Shown here piece after piece: positions 23,463-33,120 of a DNA stretch of 43,767 bases; position 1 is the first letter of the stretch, and each line of letters begins with the position of its first letter. Both the position numbers and the translations under genes were made by a program. The notes beneath the pieces were generated by a model. The model saw nothing but the letters and a program-made list of their open reading frames with translations. It made no database searches and was not told the origin of the DNA. Location: NCBI GenBank assembly GCA_016219175.1, contig JACRCD010000063.1, forward strand, positions 1 through 43,767, written 5' to 3'. Source of the DNA: Deltaproteobacteria bacterium. GTDB taxonomy: Bacteria > Desulfobacterota > Desulfobulbia > Desulfobulbales > SURF-16.

Positions 23463-24614
23463 ATGCGAGCGACGTTTCTCCCCTTTTCACAACCTTCCAT
23501 CAGCGAAGAGGAAATTGACGCTGTGACCCAGGTGCTGCGCTCCGGCTGGATCACCACCGGCGCGAAAGCCGCCGCTTTTGAAGACTCCTTCAGCCGTTAC
23601 TGCGGAGCCGGGGGCGGGGTGGCTCTCTGCTCGGCCACGGCAGGCATGCATCTTCTGCTAGAGGCCCTGGGCATAGGCCTGGGGGATGAGGTGATCACCC
23701 CGTCCATGACCTGGGTGTCCACCGTCAACATGATTGTACTGCGCGGCGCAACGCCAGTCTTTGCCGATATCGACCGCCATACCCTGATGGCGACGGCCGA
23801 ACACATCGAACCATGCATCACGGAGCGCACGAGACTCATAGTGCCTGTTCATTTTGCCGGGGCAGCCGCAGATATGGACCCCATCCGCCGCCTCTGCACC
23901 GAAAAATCAATCACGCTGGCGGAAGATGGCGCCCACGCTGCTGGCGCCGAATATAAAAAGACAAAAATCGGGGCTTCCGGCACAGCCATCTTTTCCTTTC
24001 ACCCCATCAAAAACATGACCACCGGCGAAGGAGGCATGTTCTGTTCGAATGATCCGGCCCTGCTTAACACCATTCGGCGCCTGAAATTTCATGGCCTGGG
24101 CGTTGACGCATATGACAGAAACAGCCAGGGCCGCAGCCCCCAGGCCGAGGTTCTTGAGCCGGGATTCAAGTACAACCTCACCGATATGGCCGCGGTACTG
24201 GGGCTTGGCCAGTTGCAGCGCCTCGATGGTTTCATAGCCAGACGAACCGCACTTGCCGCCCGCTACCACGAACTGCTGGCTGGGGTGGATGAGATTTCTC
24301 CTCTTGCCGTACCGTCCTATGACATGCGCCATGCCTGGCATCTCTTTATTGTTCGCCTTGATGCGGAACGGGCGGGCATGAGCCGCAACACCTTCATGGC
24401 AGAGCTCAAAAAAAGAAACATCGGCACCGGCATCCATTTCCTGGCCGCGCACTCGCAGAAATATTACCGCGCGACCATGCAGCATGTGCAGGGAACTCTA
24501 CCTAACACGGAATGGAATTCCGAAAGAATCTGCTCGCTTCCCCTTTTTCCGGCAATGACGGAAGAAGATGTGGATGATGTTGTGGAAACAATAAAGGAGG
24601 TATTGAAAAAATGA
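23463..24614 (+). CDS. arnB: UDP-Ara4O aminotransferase ArnB
   Basis: A 383-residue PLP-dependent aminotransferase of the DegT/ArnB family. It starts [20 protein letters not shown], as ArnB does. [14 protein letters not shown] contains the PLP-binding Lys, and [12 protein letters not shown] has the Asp of the cofactor site. It transaminates UDP-4-keto-arabinose to UDP-Ara4N. The ATG at 23463 follows AAGGA and matches the family start. A longer open frame upstream runs through the duplicated operator and is not coding. It overlaps arnC by 4 bases. Confidence 0.93.
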   Translation: MRATFLPFSQPSISEEEIDAVTQVLRSGWITTGAKAAAFEDSFSRYCGAGGGVALCSATAGMHLLLEALGIGLGDEVITPSMTWVSTVNMIVLRGATPVFADIDRHTLMATAEHIEPCITERTRLIVPVHFAGAAADMDPIRRLCTEKSITLAEDGAHAAGAEYKKTKIGASGTAIFSFHPIKNMTTGEGGMFCSNDPALLNTIRRLKFHGLGVDAYDRNSQGRSPQAEVLEPGFKYNLTDMAAVLGLGQLQRLDGFIARRTALAARYHELLAGVDEISPLAVPSYDMRHAWHLFIVRLDAERAGMSRNTFMAELKKRNIGTGIHFLAAHSQKYYRATMQHVQGTLPNTEWNSERICSLPLFPAMTEEDVDDVVETIKEVLKK

Positions 24615-25684
24615 ACAAGCCCGCTTTTTCCGTGGTCATTCCCGTCTATAACGAATCAGCCTGTCTGGATGAGCTGGTCAGCCGCTGCCTGTCTGCCTGC
24701 CGGGGCACAAAGGAGAGTTTCGAACTGATCCTCGTTGATGACGGAAGCCGTGATGCCTCCGCCGAAATGATCCGGCAGTCCGCTGATCGCTACCCTGAAG
24801 TTGTCGGCGTGCTGCTTAATCGCAATTACGGTCAGCATGCCGCTGTTTTCGCCGGTTTCAACCAGAGCCGGGGAGATATCATCATCACCCTTGACGCCGA
24901 TCTGCAGAATCCGCCCGAGGAGATTGCCAGTCTGCTGCGGGAGATGAACACGGGTTATGACGTGGTGGGCACGGTACGCATAAACCGCCAGGACAGCATG
25001 TTCAGGAGGATGGCATCCGCTCTGGTCAACAAGGCGGTGAGACGGGCCACCGGAGTGATGATGCACGATTACGGCTGCATGCTGCGGGCCTATCGCCGCC
25101 ATATTGTCGATGCCATGCTGCAGTGCAAGGAGCATTCCACTTTCATCCCCATTCTGGCCAACAGTTTTGCGCAAAAGACAACCGAGATCAAGGTGTCCCA
25201 TGCCGAGCGCAGCAAGGGAGAATCAAAGTACAGCCTGTTCAAACTCATCTCCCTGCAGCACGATCTCCTCACCTCCATGTCCACCTTTCCCCTGCGGCTC
25301 CTCTCCATCTTGGGCACGGTCATTGCCGCTCTGGGAGTAGGCTTCGGCATCTTCCTCATGGCCATGCGTGTCATCCATGGAGCGGTCTGGGCCGCTGAAG
25401 GTGTCTTCACCCTTTTTGCCGCCCTCTTCGTGCTGATCGGGGCCCTCTATCTCGCCCTGGGCCTTCTGGGAGAATACATCGGCCGCATCTACCATGATGT
25501 GCGCAGCCGCCCACGTTATTTTATTCAGGAGGTCCGGGGGAACTGCAATCAGAAGCATGCTGAAAACCTGAGGCATGCGAATACGGCTGAGAATCAATCA
25601 CCATTGAAAGGGCGTGAGCATTATGCGGATCCCTTGATCCCTTTGCCTGCAGAGAAAAATAATCGCATTTTCCTCTTACATTAA
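24611..25684 (+). CDS. arnC: Undecaprenyl-phosphate Ara4FN transferase ArnC
   Basis: A 357-residue GT2 family glycosyltransferase. [18 protein letters not shown] (6-23) starts the nucleotide-binding fold, [13 protein letters not shown] has the DxD metal site, and [19 protein letters not shown] is conserved. Two C-terminal membrane helices lie at about 235-300. It transfers Ara4FN from UDP to undecaprenyl phosphate. The last 40 or so residues are a hydrophilic tail that makes it longer than the E. coli enzyme. Confidence 0.93.
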   Translation: MNKPAFSVVIPVYNESACLDELVSRCLSACRGTKESFELILVDDGSRDASAEMIRQSADRYPEVVGVLLNRNYGQHAAVFAGFNQSRGDIIITLDADLQNPPEEIASLLREMNTGYDVVGTVRINRQDSMFRRMASALVNKAVRRATGVMMHDYGCMLRAYRRHIVDAMLQCKEHSTFIPILANSFAQKTTEIKVSHAERSKGESKYSLFKLISLQHDLLTSMSTFPLRLLSILGTVIAALGVGFGIFLMAMRVIHGAVWAAEGVFTLFAALFVLIGALYLALGLLGEYIGRIYHDVRSRPRYFIQEVRGNCNQKHAENLRHANTAENQSPLKGREHYADPLIPLPAEKNNRIFLLH

Positions 25685-25706
25685 TTTATCCCTCGAGAGT
25701 TATATC

Positions 25707-27692
25707 ATGAAAGCAATCGTACTTGCCTATCACAACATGGGTTGCGCCGGCATCAGGGCGCTTCTGGCCTGCGGTTATGACATTCAGGCCGTCTTCACCC
25801 ACCCCGATGATCCCAAGGAAAATCATTGGTTTGAATCCGTGGCTGAGCTGGCCGCCGAAAAAAACCTGACTGTCTTTGCCCCGGAAAACATCAACCACCT
25901 CCTCTGGGTGGAAAGAATCAAAGAGATGCAGCCGGACTTCATTTTTTCCTTTTACTATCGCCATATGGTTGGCCCGGCCATCCTGGAAATTCCACGGTCC
26001 GGCTGTCTCAATCTGCACGGCTCTCTCCTGCCCCGCTACCGGGGCCGTTGCCCGGTCAACTGGGTTCTGATTCACGGCGAGAAACAAACAGGGGTCACCC
26101 TGCATTACATGACGCCCAAACCCGACGACGGAGACATTGTCGGTCAGAAAAATGTTGACATCAGCCCTGGGGATACCGCTCTTACCTTGCACGAAAAAAT
26201 GACGGTTGCCGCCAAGGAACTGCTGACCGATGTTCTGCCAACGATCAGGGAAGGGAAAGCCCCTCGTGTCGCCCAGAACCACCTTCTCGCCAGCTACTTC
26301 GGCGGCCGCACCCCGGCTGACGGCGAAATCGACTGGCGCCGTCCGGCTGCTGAAATCCACAATCTGGTGCGGGCTGTAACCCGCCCCTATCCAGGGGCCT
26401 TCAGCTATCTGCGCAACAGGAAAACATCCTTCTGGGCGATACGCCCGGTGGCAAACGAGGATGACCTCAGCCCCGGCACGGTCATCTCCCGCGATCCGCT
26501 CATTATCCGCTGCGCAACCGGAGCGGTGCAGGTGCTGGCCGGGCAAAGTGAGAACGGAGTTTATGTCAGCGGCGCCCAGCTTGCCGCCGAGCTCAATCTG
26601 GTGGCAGGCCTGCGTTTCGGCAGAATGATCGCCGGAGAAACCGAGCTGAAACGCAAAAAACATGTACTCATTCTCGGGGTGGACGGCTTTATCGGCAATC
26701 ATCTCAGCGAACGACTGCTTGACAGCGGCAACTACGAGGTGCATGGCATGGACTTAAGCGCCACGTCCATACAGCGTCTGCTTGACCGTCCTGGGTTTCA
26801 CTTCAGCGAAGGCGATATCTCCGTCCACCGGGAATGGATCGAATACCATGTGCGCAAATGCGACATCATCCTGCCTTTGGTAGCCATCGCCACACCAGCG
26901 GAATACGTCCGTAATCCGCTGCGGGTCTTTGAGCTTGATTTCGAAGAGAACCTGCGCATCGTCCGTTACTGCGCAAAATACGGCAAACGAATCCTCTTCC
27001 CCTCAACATCCGAGGTGTACGGCATGTGCCAGGACCAGGAATTCAACGAGGAGACCTCCAACTATGTGCTCGGCCCCATCCATAAACAGCGCTGGATTTA
27101 CTCCTGCAGCAAACAGTTGCTGGACCGCGTCATCTGGGCCTATGGGGCGACCAAGGGGCTGAGGTTCACCCTGTTTCGGCCCTTCAACTGGGTGGGCCCC
27201 CGGCTGGACAGCCTGATGTCCGCCCGCATCGGCAGTTCCAGGGTCATTACCCAGCTTATCCTGAACCTGGTGGAAGGCACCCCCATCAGCCTGGTTGATG
27301 GTGGCAGCCAGAAGCGTTGCTTTACCGATGTCAAGGACGGTGTTGAATGTCTGTTCCGCATCATCGAAAATCCCGGAAACTGCTGCGATGCAAAGATATT
27401 CAATATCGGCAATCCCATGGGCGAGGCAAGCATCAGTGAACTGGCCGCTATCCTGGTGGAAAAATTCGAGAAGCACCCCTTGCGTAAACAGTTCCCGCCC
27501 TTTGCCGGCATTCGTTCCGTTGAAGCCCGATCCTTTTACGGCAAAGGTTATGAGGATGTCCTGCACCGCCGGCCCTCGATACGCCAGGCCAACCGGCTGC
27601 TAGCCTGGCAGCCGAATGTTCCCTTAGAACAGTCCATTGAGGAAACCCTGAACTATTTTCTGCAGCACGAAACAGGACAAAACAGCCAATGA
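25707..27692 (+). CDS. arnA: Bifunctional UDP-glucuronate decarboxylase/formyltransferase ArnA
   Basis: A 661-residue two-domain enzyme, the same length as E. coli ArnA. The N-terminal formyltransferase (1-300) has [19 protein letters not shown] with the catalytic His and PDDGDIV with the Asp. The C-terminal oxidative decarboxylase (from about 315) has [16 protein letters not shown] for [11 protein letters not shown], the YSCSK catalytic pair, and [19 protein letters not shown] with the conserved Arg. It makes the 4-keto sugar and later formylates Ara4N. The stop overlaps the arnD start by 4 bases. Confidence 0.95.
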   Translation: MKAIVLAYHNMGCAGIRALLACGYDIQAVFTHPDDPKENHWFESVAELAAEKNLTVFAPENINHLLWVERIKEMQPDFIFSFYYRHMVGPAILEIPRSGCLNLHGSLLPRYRGRCPVNWVLIHGEKQTGVTLHYMTPKPDDGDIVGQKNVDISPGDTALTLHEKMTVAAKELLTDVLPTIREGKAPRVAQNHLLASYFGGRTPADGEIDWRRPAAEIHNLVRAVTRPYPGAFSYLRNRKTSFWAIRPVANEDDLSPGTVISRDPLIIRCATGAVQVLAGQSENGVYVSGAQLAAELNLVAGLRFGRMIAGETELKRKKHVLILGVDGFIGNHLSERLLDSGNYEVHGMDLSATSIQRLLDRPGFHFSEGDISVHREWIEYHVRKCDIILPLVAIATPAEYVRNPLRVFELDFEENLRIVRYCAKYGKRILFPSTSEVYGMCQDQEFNEETSNYVLGPIHKQRWIYSCSKQLLDRVIWAYGATKGLRFTLFRPFNWVGPRLDSLMSARIGSSRVITQLILNLVEGTPISLVDGGSQKRCFTDVKDGVECLFRIIENPGNCCDAKIFNIGNPMGEASISELAAILVEKFEKHPLRKQFPPFAGIRSVEARSFYGKGYEDVLHRRPSIRQANRLLAWQPNVPLEQSIEETLNYFLQHETGQNSQ

Positions 27693-28594
27693 GTTCCCAT
27701 TTCAGCACCGCAGGACTGCGCATTGATGTTGATACCCTGCGCGGCACAAAAAATGGTGCACCCGCACTGCTGCCCCTGCTGAAAAATCACGGCATCAAGG
27801 CCAGCTTTTTTTTCTCCGTGGGCCCGGACAACATGGGCCGCCACCTGAGGCGTCTCCTGCGTCCCGCCTTTCTGGTCAAGATGCTGCGCAGCAGGGCGGC
27901 AAGCTTATACGGCTGGGATATCCTGCTCAAAGGCACCCTGTGGCCAGGCCCCGTAATCGGCAAAAAGGCCGCGGCCGAGATTCGCCGGACAGCTGACGAG
28001 GGTCATGAAATCGGCCTGCATGCCTGGGACCATCACCGCTGGCAGACCAGGATAGCGAAGCTGAACCAAAAGAAGGTGGTGCAGGAAATGAAGCGCGGCA
28101 TGGATCTCCTCGCGTGCATCATCGGCCGGCCCGTTGATTGCGCCGCGGCCCCGGCCTGGAGAATCAGCCCGGCAGCCCTCCTTGCCAGGGAAATGTTCCC
28201 TGTCCGCTACAATTCCGACTGCCGGGGCCACTCCATCTTTTTTCCACTGACTGAAAACGGCCTGCTCTCCCGGCCTCAGATACCGACGACCCTGCCCACC
28301 TACGATGAAGTCATTGGCAGAAACGGCATTGACGCCGGAAACTATAACGATTTCCTGCTCGGGCTCTTCAAACAGGACGAACTCAATGTCCTGACCATCC
28401 ATGCCGAGGCCGAGGGCGGGGTCTGTCGTGCCATGTTCGCCGACTTTCTGGAAAAGGCCAGGATGAGGAAGATACATTTCCGCCCCTTGGGCGATCTGCT
28501 GCCCAGCTGCCAACATATCGATCAAAACGAAATCGTCACCCGGCGGCTGCCGGGCCGCGAGGGCTGGACCTCCTGTCAGGAAAAACTGGACTGA
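27689..28594 (+). CDS. arnD: Ara4FN deformylase ArnD
   Basis: A 301-residue polysaccharide-deacetylase-fold protein (NodB family). [13 protein letters not shown] (about 11-23) carries the metal-binding Asp. [15 protein letters not shown] has the two metal His residues. It removes the formyl group from undecaprenyl-P-Ara4FN so that the sugar can be flipped. The [19 protein letters not shown] segment is typical. The next gene starts one base after its stop. Confidence 0.92.
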   Translation: MSSHFSTAGLRIDVDTLRGTKNGAPALLPLLKNHGIKASFFFSVGPDNMGRHLRRLLRPAFLVKMLRSRAASLYGWDILLKGTLWPGPVIGKKAAAEIRRTADEGHEIGLHAWDHHRWQTRIAKLNQKKVVQEMKRGMDLLACIIGRPVDCAAAPAWRISPAALLAREMFPVRYNSDCRGHSIFFPLTENGLLSRPQIPTTLPTYDEVIGRNGIDAGNYNDFLLGLFKQDELNVLTIHAEAEGGVCRAMFADFLEKARMRKIHFRPLGDLLPSCQHIDQNEIVTRRLPGREGWTSCQEKLD

Positions 28595-28595
28595 T

Positions 28596-30308
28596 ATGCC
28601 AAACGCCAAGCAGAGCCATGCCTTTACCAATCATCCGCTTTTCCCTGTCATCTTGTCGGCCGCACCCTTTCTTGCTTATATCTGGGCAAGCCCGCTGCGA
28701 GATCTCTATGGACTGGAAACCAGAAACGGACTGTTCGCCAAGGTAATGCTGACGGATGGCCCAGGCCTGATACCCGCCATCATGGGCAAGCCGTATCCGG
28801 ATTATCCGCCTCTCTATTTCTGGTTTTCCTGGCTGTTTTCCCTGCCCGCCGGACAGGTAAGCACTTTTTCCGCAGTGCTGCCAAGCGCTCTCGCCGCCGG
28901 GGCCATGGTCGGACTGACCTTCCTGCTGGGAAAACATACAAGCTTCAGGACCGGCCTCATTGCGGCGCTGGTTCTGGCGGCATGCCCTGACTACTGGTTA
29001 AAAGCGGAACGCGCCACCATAGACATGCTGCTTGCTCTATGGGTGAGCCTTGCCGTTTTTTTTCTCTATTGCCGTCACAACGGCCATCAAAAAACGCAGG
29101 GCAACCTACCGGAAACAGCAGCGTTTCTCATGATGTTTCTGGCTTTCTTGACCAAAGGCCCCGTCGGACTGGTTCTCCCCATGGGCATCTGGTCTACTTT
29201 TCTGCTGGTTGAAAAAAAATGGCGGCAGCTGCTCTATTTTTCCCTGAAATCCCTTGTGCTGGCAGCATGCAGCATAGGGGTTGAACTTCTTTTCCTGCGG
29301 CAAGCGGGGGACAGCGTGCTGGTAAAAAATGTCTTCGAAATGCAGTTTGCCGCACGAGTAGGCCAAAAAGCCAACGAGCCGGTTTTTTATTATATTCTCT
29401 ACCTGCTACGCGGCGCTGCGCCATGGTGGATACTGGCCTGTTTCGGCTTGGCCCCGGGCTACAGAAAAGATGCAGCGGGAAACAAGCTGAAAGACCTCGC
29501 CTCCGATTTCTTTTCCAGGCAAACCATGCGCCTGGCAGCATGCTGGTTTTTTTTCGTGCTTGTGCTGTTTAGCGCCGCCTCCACCCGACACAGTCGCTAT
29601 CTTCTGCCGCTTTTCCCCGCCCTTTTCCTGATGATCGGCGGAGGAATTGAACTTGCTTTTGAGAAAAGAATCTTTCATCTCAAGCGAAACAGCACATCTT
29701 TTTTAAAATATCTGTTCTTTCTCATTACAGCTGTAGCAACAGCTGTATATGTTGCTGCGCCTCTGTCGTACAGACCGCCGCTTTTATACTGGCTGATCTG
29801 GTTTTCTCTGACAATCAGCGCCTTTATTCTGATACACCGCAAAGCCGGTCAAAATTTTCTTTTTCTCAGCCTCGCCCTGCTCTGTATCGTGTCAGCCATG
29901 ACTGCCGAAGGCATGCTTGTTGAGCCATGGATTTCCCACCAGGAGTCCGGCCGTCAATTTGTCCGGGAAACAGAAGCAAAAGTTGAGAACAACATCCCCA
30001 TTGTTTTCTATAAAATTGATTCCGACGGAGACGGCATCAAATATGCCCTTTACTCTCACAGGCGCAGTGAGTCGCTCTCTTTTACGGAAAGTCCGACCGG
30101 GCTTGCCGGGATTGCTCTTCCTTTTGTCCTCGTTGCATTTGAAAATGCGAAAAACGAACTCTCTTTTCTTGACCATGGAAAAACCGCGAAAGAACTCTCC
30201 CAGGGCCTTCTCCACAACAGCAGGATAAGGTCGTGGCTGATTGAGGACAGCGGGCCGGGCCGTCATGAAAATCAAACCACGGATAATTTCTCGCTTCCCA
30301 GGGAATAA
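28596..30308 (+). CDS. ArnT-like membrane glycosyltransferase (paralogue)
   Basis: A 570-residue membrane protein with about 12 helices, related to the PMT/GT83 family of ArnT. The catalytic first periplasmic loop reads GLETRNGLFAKVM where ArnT has the DExRYAEI motif: the acidic-x-Arg core is kept but the rest differs. PYPDYPPLYFWFSW corresponds to the KPPLxYW-like segment. The second half is rich in Phe/Leu and poorly conserved. It lies between arnD and arnT, with one base after the arnD stop, so it is cotranscribed. It may transfer Ara4N or another undecaprenyl-linked sugar to a different site. Confidence 0.7.
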   Translation: MPNAKQSHAFTNHPLFPVILSAAPFLAYIWASPLRDLYGLETRNGLFAKVMLTDGPGLIPAIMGKPYPDYPPLYFWFSWLFSLPAGQVSTFSAVLPSALAAGAMVGLTFLLGKHTSFRTGLIAALVLAACPDYWLKAERATIDMLLALWVSLAVFFLYCRHNGHQKTQGNLPETAAFLMMFLAFLTKGPVGLVLPMGIWSTFLLVEKKWRQLLYFSLKSLVLAACSIGVELLFLRQAGDSVLVKNVFEMQFAARVGQKANEPVFYYILYLLRGAAPWWILACFGLAPGYRKDAAGNKLKDLASDFFSRQTMRLAACWFFFVLVLFSAASTRHSRYLLPLFPALFLMIGGGIELAFEKRIFHLKRNSTSFLKYLFFLITAVATAVYVAAPLSYRPPLLYWLIWFSLTISAFILIHRKAGQNFLFLSLALLCIVSAMTAEGMLVEPWISHQESGRQFVRETEAKVENNIPIVFYKIDSDGDGIKYALYSHRRSESLSFTESPTGLAGIALPFVLVAFENAKNELSFLDHGKTAKELSQGLLHNSRIRSWLIEDSGPGRHENQTTDNFSLPRE

Positions 30309-30319
30309 ATATAACAATT

Positions 30320-32011
30320 ATGACAGCTCAAAAAAAATACGGATTCACCGTTCTCGTGCTCGTTGCGTTTCTCTACATCCTGCCACTCGGCGTACGTCCC
30401 ATGTTCGTGCCTGATGAATCACGCTATGCCGAGATTCCGCGGGAGATGATAGCAACAGGCAACTGGGTGTCACCCCATCTCAACGCTATCCGCTACTTTG
30501 AAAAACCGGTTTTTGGCTACTGGGCTACAGCCGCATCCCTCATGGCATTCGGAGAAAACAATTTCGCCATCCGCTTTCCCTCCGCTTTATCTGTCGCCCT
30601 TTCCGCTCTCTTTATCTTCTGGCTTGTCAGCAAAGAAGCAAGAGAGGATGAAACAACCGCTCCTCTGGCTGCCCTTATCTTTATCACCACCCTGGAAGTA
30701 TATGCCGTCGGCACCTTCTGCGTGCTCGACAGCCTTTTGTCCTTTTTCATAACTGGAACCATGGCGTTCTTTTACCTGGCAACCCTGTCCCCTTCCGGTT
30801 CAGGCAAGGAAAAAAAATCACTGCTGCTGGCCGGCATCTTCTGCGGACTGGCCTTCCTGACCAAGGGTTTTCTGGCCTTTATCGTGCCGGTTCTGGCCAT
30901 TGTCCCCTATCTGCTGAGCCAGCGACGCTTTGCCGACATTCTACGCATGGCCTGGCTGCCATTACTGGCGGCATTGCTGGTTACGTTGCCATGGAGCATT
31001 CTTATCCATCAGCGAGAGCCTGAGTTCTGGAATTTCTTTTTCTGGAACGAACATGTCCGCCGTTTCCTGGCCCATGACGCGCAGCACCGGGAATCATTCT
31101 GGTATTTTTTCCTCATTTCTCCCCCCATGTTTCTACCCTGGATTTTTCTTGCTCCAGCCGCCGGGCTTGGGCTTTTCGTCAAAGCTCATCCTGGAGAACC
31201 CGCGCGTAAAAAGCATACTCCTCTTATCACTTACTGTCTTTGCTGGCTCATCTGCCCTTTTCTTTTTTTCTCGGTCTCAAGCGGCAAACTGCTGACCTAT
31301 ATCCTTCCCTGCTTTCCGCCCTTTGCCATCCTCTTGGCCGCAGGCCTGCAACGCCTTTTCAAAAAAGGGGGCAGCCGCTCCTTCCAGCTAGGCGCGACAG
31401 GCGCGGTCATCACCTCTGCCCTATTTTTTATCGCCATTATCGCCATTCTCATCGCTACCCGGCTTCTGGGCATCGACATAACTCTCCTGCCGGAAAACCC
31501 GAGCTGGAAATGGCTCACGGCGGCAAACGGGCTGCTCATGATGATGCTTTTTCTCATTGTCTCTATCCGCAGCAAAGAAGGCAGCCGGAAAATTTTTCTT
31601 TTCGGCCTGGCCCCTGCCTGCCTGCTTTTTGCCGCCAATTTCATCATGCCTGATTTGACCCTTGAAAAAAAGGCGCCCGATCTTTTACTGAAACGTCATC
31701 ACCAGGAGGTCACAGCGGATTCACTCATTTTCTCCAGTGAAGAAACCGCACCCAATACCTGCTGGAATTTCAAGAGGGATAATGTCTACTTGGTCGATTC
31801 TCCGGGAGAATTAGAGTTTGGGGTCCAGTTTGCCGATGCAAAATCCAAACTTGTCGATCTCTCCCAGGCCCGCCGGCTCATCGAACGGAACCAGGGGAAA
31901 GCCATACTGATCGCCACGGCAAAAGATTATGAACAATGGCAAAAACAACTTCCTGAACCCGCCTTACTGGACAATAACGGGGAAAAGGGCTATGTTTTTG
32001 TCAAGTTTTGA
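30320..32011 (+). CDS. arnT: Lipid A Ara4N transferase ArnT
   Basis: A 563-residue GT83 glycosyltransferase, close to E. coli ArnT in length. PDESRYAEIPREMIATGNWV (about 30-49) is the ArnT catalytic-loop signature. FEKPVFGYWATAASLMAFGENNFAIRFPSAL follows (quoted as FEKPVFGYWATAA and then FGENNFAIRFPSAL). AFLTKGFLAFIVP is a further family marker. About 12 membrane helices precede a periplasmic C-terminal domain. It moves Ara4N from undecaprenyl phosphate to lipid A on the periplasmic face. Confidence 0.9.
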   Translation: MTAQKKYGFTVLVLVAFLYILPLGVRPMFVPDESRYAEIPREMIATGNWVSPHLNAIRYFEKPVFGYWATAASLMAFGENNFAIRFPSALSVALSALFIFWLVSKEAREDETTAPLAALIFITTLEVYAVGTFCVLDSLLSFFITGTMAFFYLATLSPSGSGKEKKSLLLAGIFCGLAFLTKGFLAFIVPVLAIVPYLLSQRRFADILRMAWLPLLAALLVTLPWSILIHQREPEFWNFFFWNEHVRRFLAHDAQHRESFWYFFLISPPMFLPWIFLAPAAGLGLFVKAHPGEPARKKHTPLITYCLCWLICPFLFFSVSSGKLLTYILPCFPPFAILLAAGLQRLFKKGGSRSFQLGATGAVITSALFFIAIIAILIATRLLGIDITLLPENPSWKWLTAANGLLMMMLFLIVSIRSKEGSRKIFLFGLAPACLLFAANFIMPDLTLEKKAPDLLLKRHHQEVTADSLIFSSEETAPNTCWNFKRDNVYLVDSPGELEFGVQFADAKSKLVDLSQARRLIERNQGKAILIATAKDYEQWQKQLPEPALLDNNGEKGYVFVKF

Positions 32012-32053
32012 TGAAAAATTCCCCAATACATCAATTTCACCACAAAACAACCC

Positions 32054-32425
32054 ATGAACAAATATCTGCCTCTTATCCTTGCCGGAGTTCTACTGAACGC
32101 CTTTGCCCAGCTTGCCCTTAAACAGGGCATGCGTACAATCGGCCACTTCGCCTTCCGGCTCGAAAACGCCACGCAGGTCCTTCAGTCTGCCGCCTCCAGC
32201 CCCTTTATCCTCACAGGCCTTACGTTTTATGTCGTCAGCGTGCTGATCTGGCTGTTGGTGCTTTCCCGGGTGGATGTAAGTTATGCATACCCTTTGCTTT
32301 CAGTAGGCTATATCGTTACCGCCCTGGCAGGTCATTTCTTTTTTAGTGAAATGATCAGTCTAACGCGCTGGTCCGGCATTATGGTCATCTGCCTGGGTGT
32401 CTGGCTGATTACCCGCACCGCTTAA
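32054..32425 (+). CDS. ArnE/ArnF-like SMR-family flippase subunit
   Basis: A 123-residue protein with four membrane helices, of the EmrE/DMT type. LAGVLLNAFAQLALKQGMR (about 8-26) and SRVDVSYAYPLLSVGYIVTA are typical of ArnE/ArnF. In enterobacteria a heterodimer of ArnE and ArnF flips undecaprenyl-P-Ara4N; only one gene is present here, so it may work as a homodimer. It is 17 bases upstream of the response-regulator gene. Confidence 0.82.
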   Translation: MNKYLPLILAGVLLNAFAQLALKQGMRTIGHFAFRLENATQVLQSAASSPFILTGLTFYVVSVLIWLLVLSRVDVSYAYPLLSVGYIVTALAGHFFFSEMISLTRWSGIMVICLGVWLITRTA

Positions 32426-32442
32426 GTCCCCTGGAGGCGCTC

Positions 32443-33120
32443 ATGAGGATACTTGTGGTTGATGACGAACAGGAGATGCGCAAAAGGCTTTGCCAGACTC
32501 TCAGGCAGGAGAACTACATGGTGGAAACGGCGCAAAACGGCGATGAAGCCCTGGACAAAATTACAGACGACAGCTTTGACCTGATTATCCTTGACATCAT
32601 GATGCCGGAAAGGGACGGCCTGAGCGTGCTGCGGGAGATTCGGGAGGAAGGCATCAATACGCCGGTTCTCATGCTCACCGCCTTAGGCGATATTGATGAC
32701 CGCATCAAGGGACTTAATCAGGGGGCTGACGATTATCTGGGCAAACCATTTTCCATGTCTGAACTGCTCGCCCGCATCCGCGCCATACTGAGACGGGGCA
32801 AAGAACGCAATCCTGTTCTCGTCTGCGGACCTGTCAGCCTCAACACCGTCAACCGCTGCGTTTTTCTGGACGGCGCCCCTGTCACTCTCACCGTCAAGGA
32901 ATTTGCTATTCTTGAATTTCTGCTCTATAACAAAGGCAGAGTCATCTCCAGATTCAGTCTGGCCGAGCATGTGTGGGGCGACAACTTCGACCCGTTCACC
33001 ATGTCAAATTTTATCGATGTCCACATGAAAAATCTGCGCCAGAAAATAAAAAAAGAAGGCGGGGACTCCGTCATCCGCACCGTCCGAGGCGCAGGATACA
33101 TTATTGACGAGCCGCGATGA
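32443..33120 (+). CDS. OmpR-family response regulator (PmrA-like)
   Basis: A 225-residue protein with an N-terminal receiver (phospho-acceptor Asp51 in LIILDIMMPERDGL, Lys in LGKPFSMSELL) and a C-terminal winged-helix effector (VTLTVKEFAILEFLLYNKGRV and VIRTVRGAGYIID). It follows the arn genes by 17 bases and overlaps the kinase by 4 bases. A role like that of PmrA in turning on lipid A modification is likely from context. Confidence 0.88.
   Translation: MRILVVDDEQEMRKRLCQTLRQENYMVETAQNGDEALDKITDDSFDLIILDIMMPERDGLSVLREIREEGINTPVLMLTALGDIDDRIKGLNQGADDYLGKPFSMSELLARIRAILRRGKERNPVLVCGPVSLNTVNRCVFLDGAPVTLTVKEFAILEFLLYNKGRVISRFSLAEHVWGDNFDPFTMSNFIDVHMKNLRQKIKKEGGDSVIRTVRGAGYIIDEPR

Noticed and set aside
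25686-26744. 352-codon open frame antisense to arnA
   Set aside because: It covers the arnA formyltransferase domain in mirror; no independent evidence of coding.
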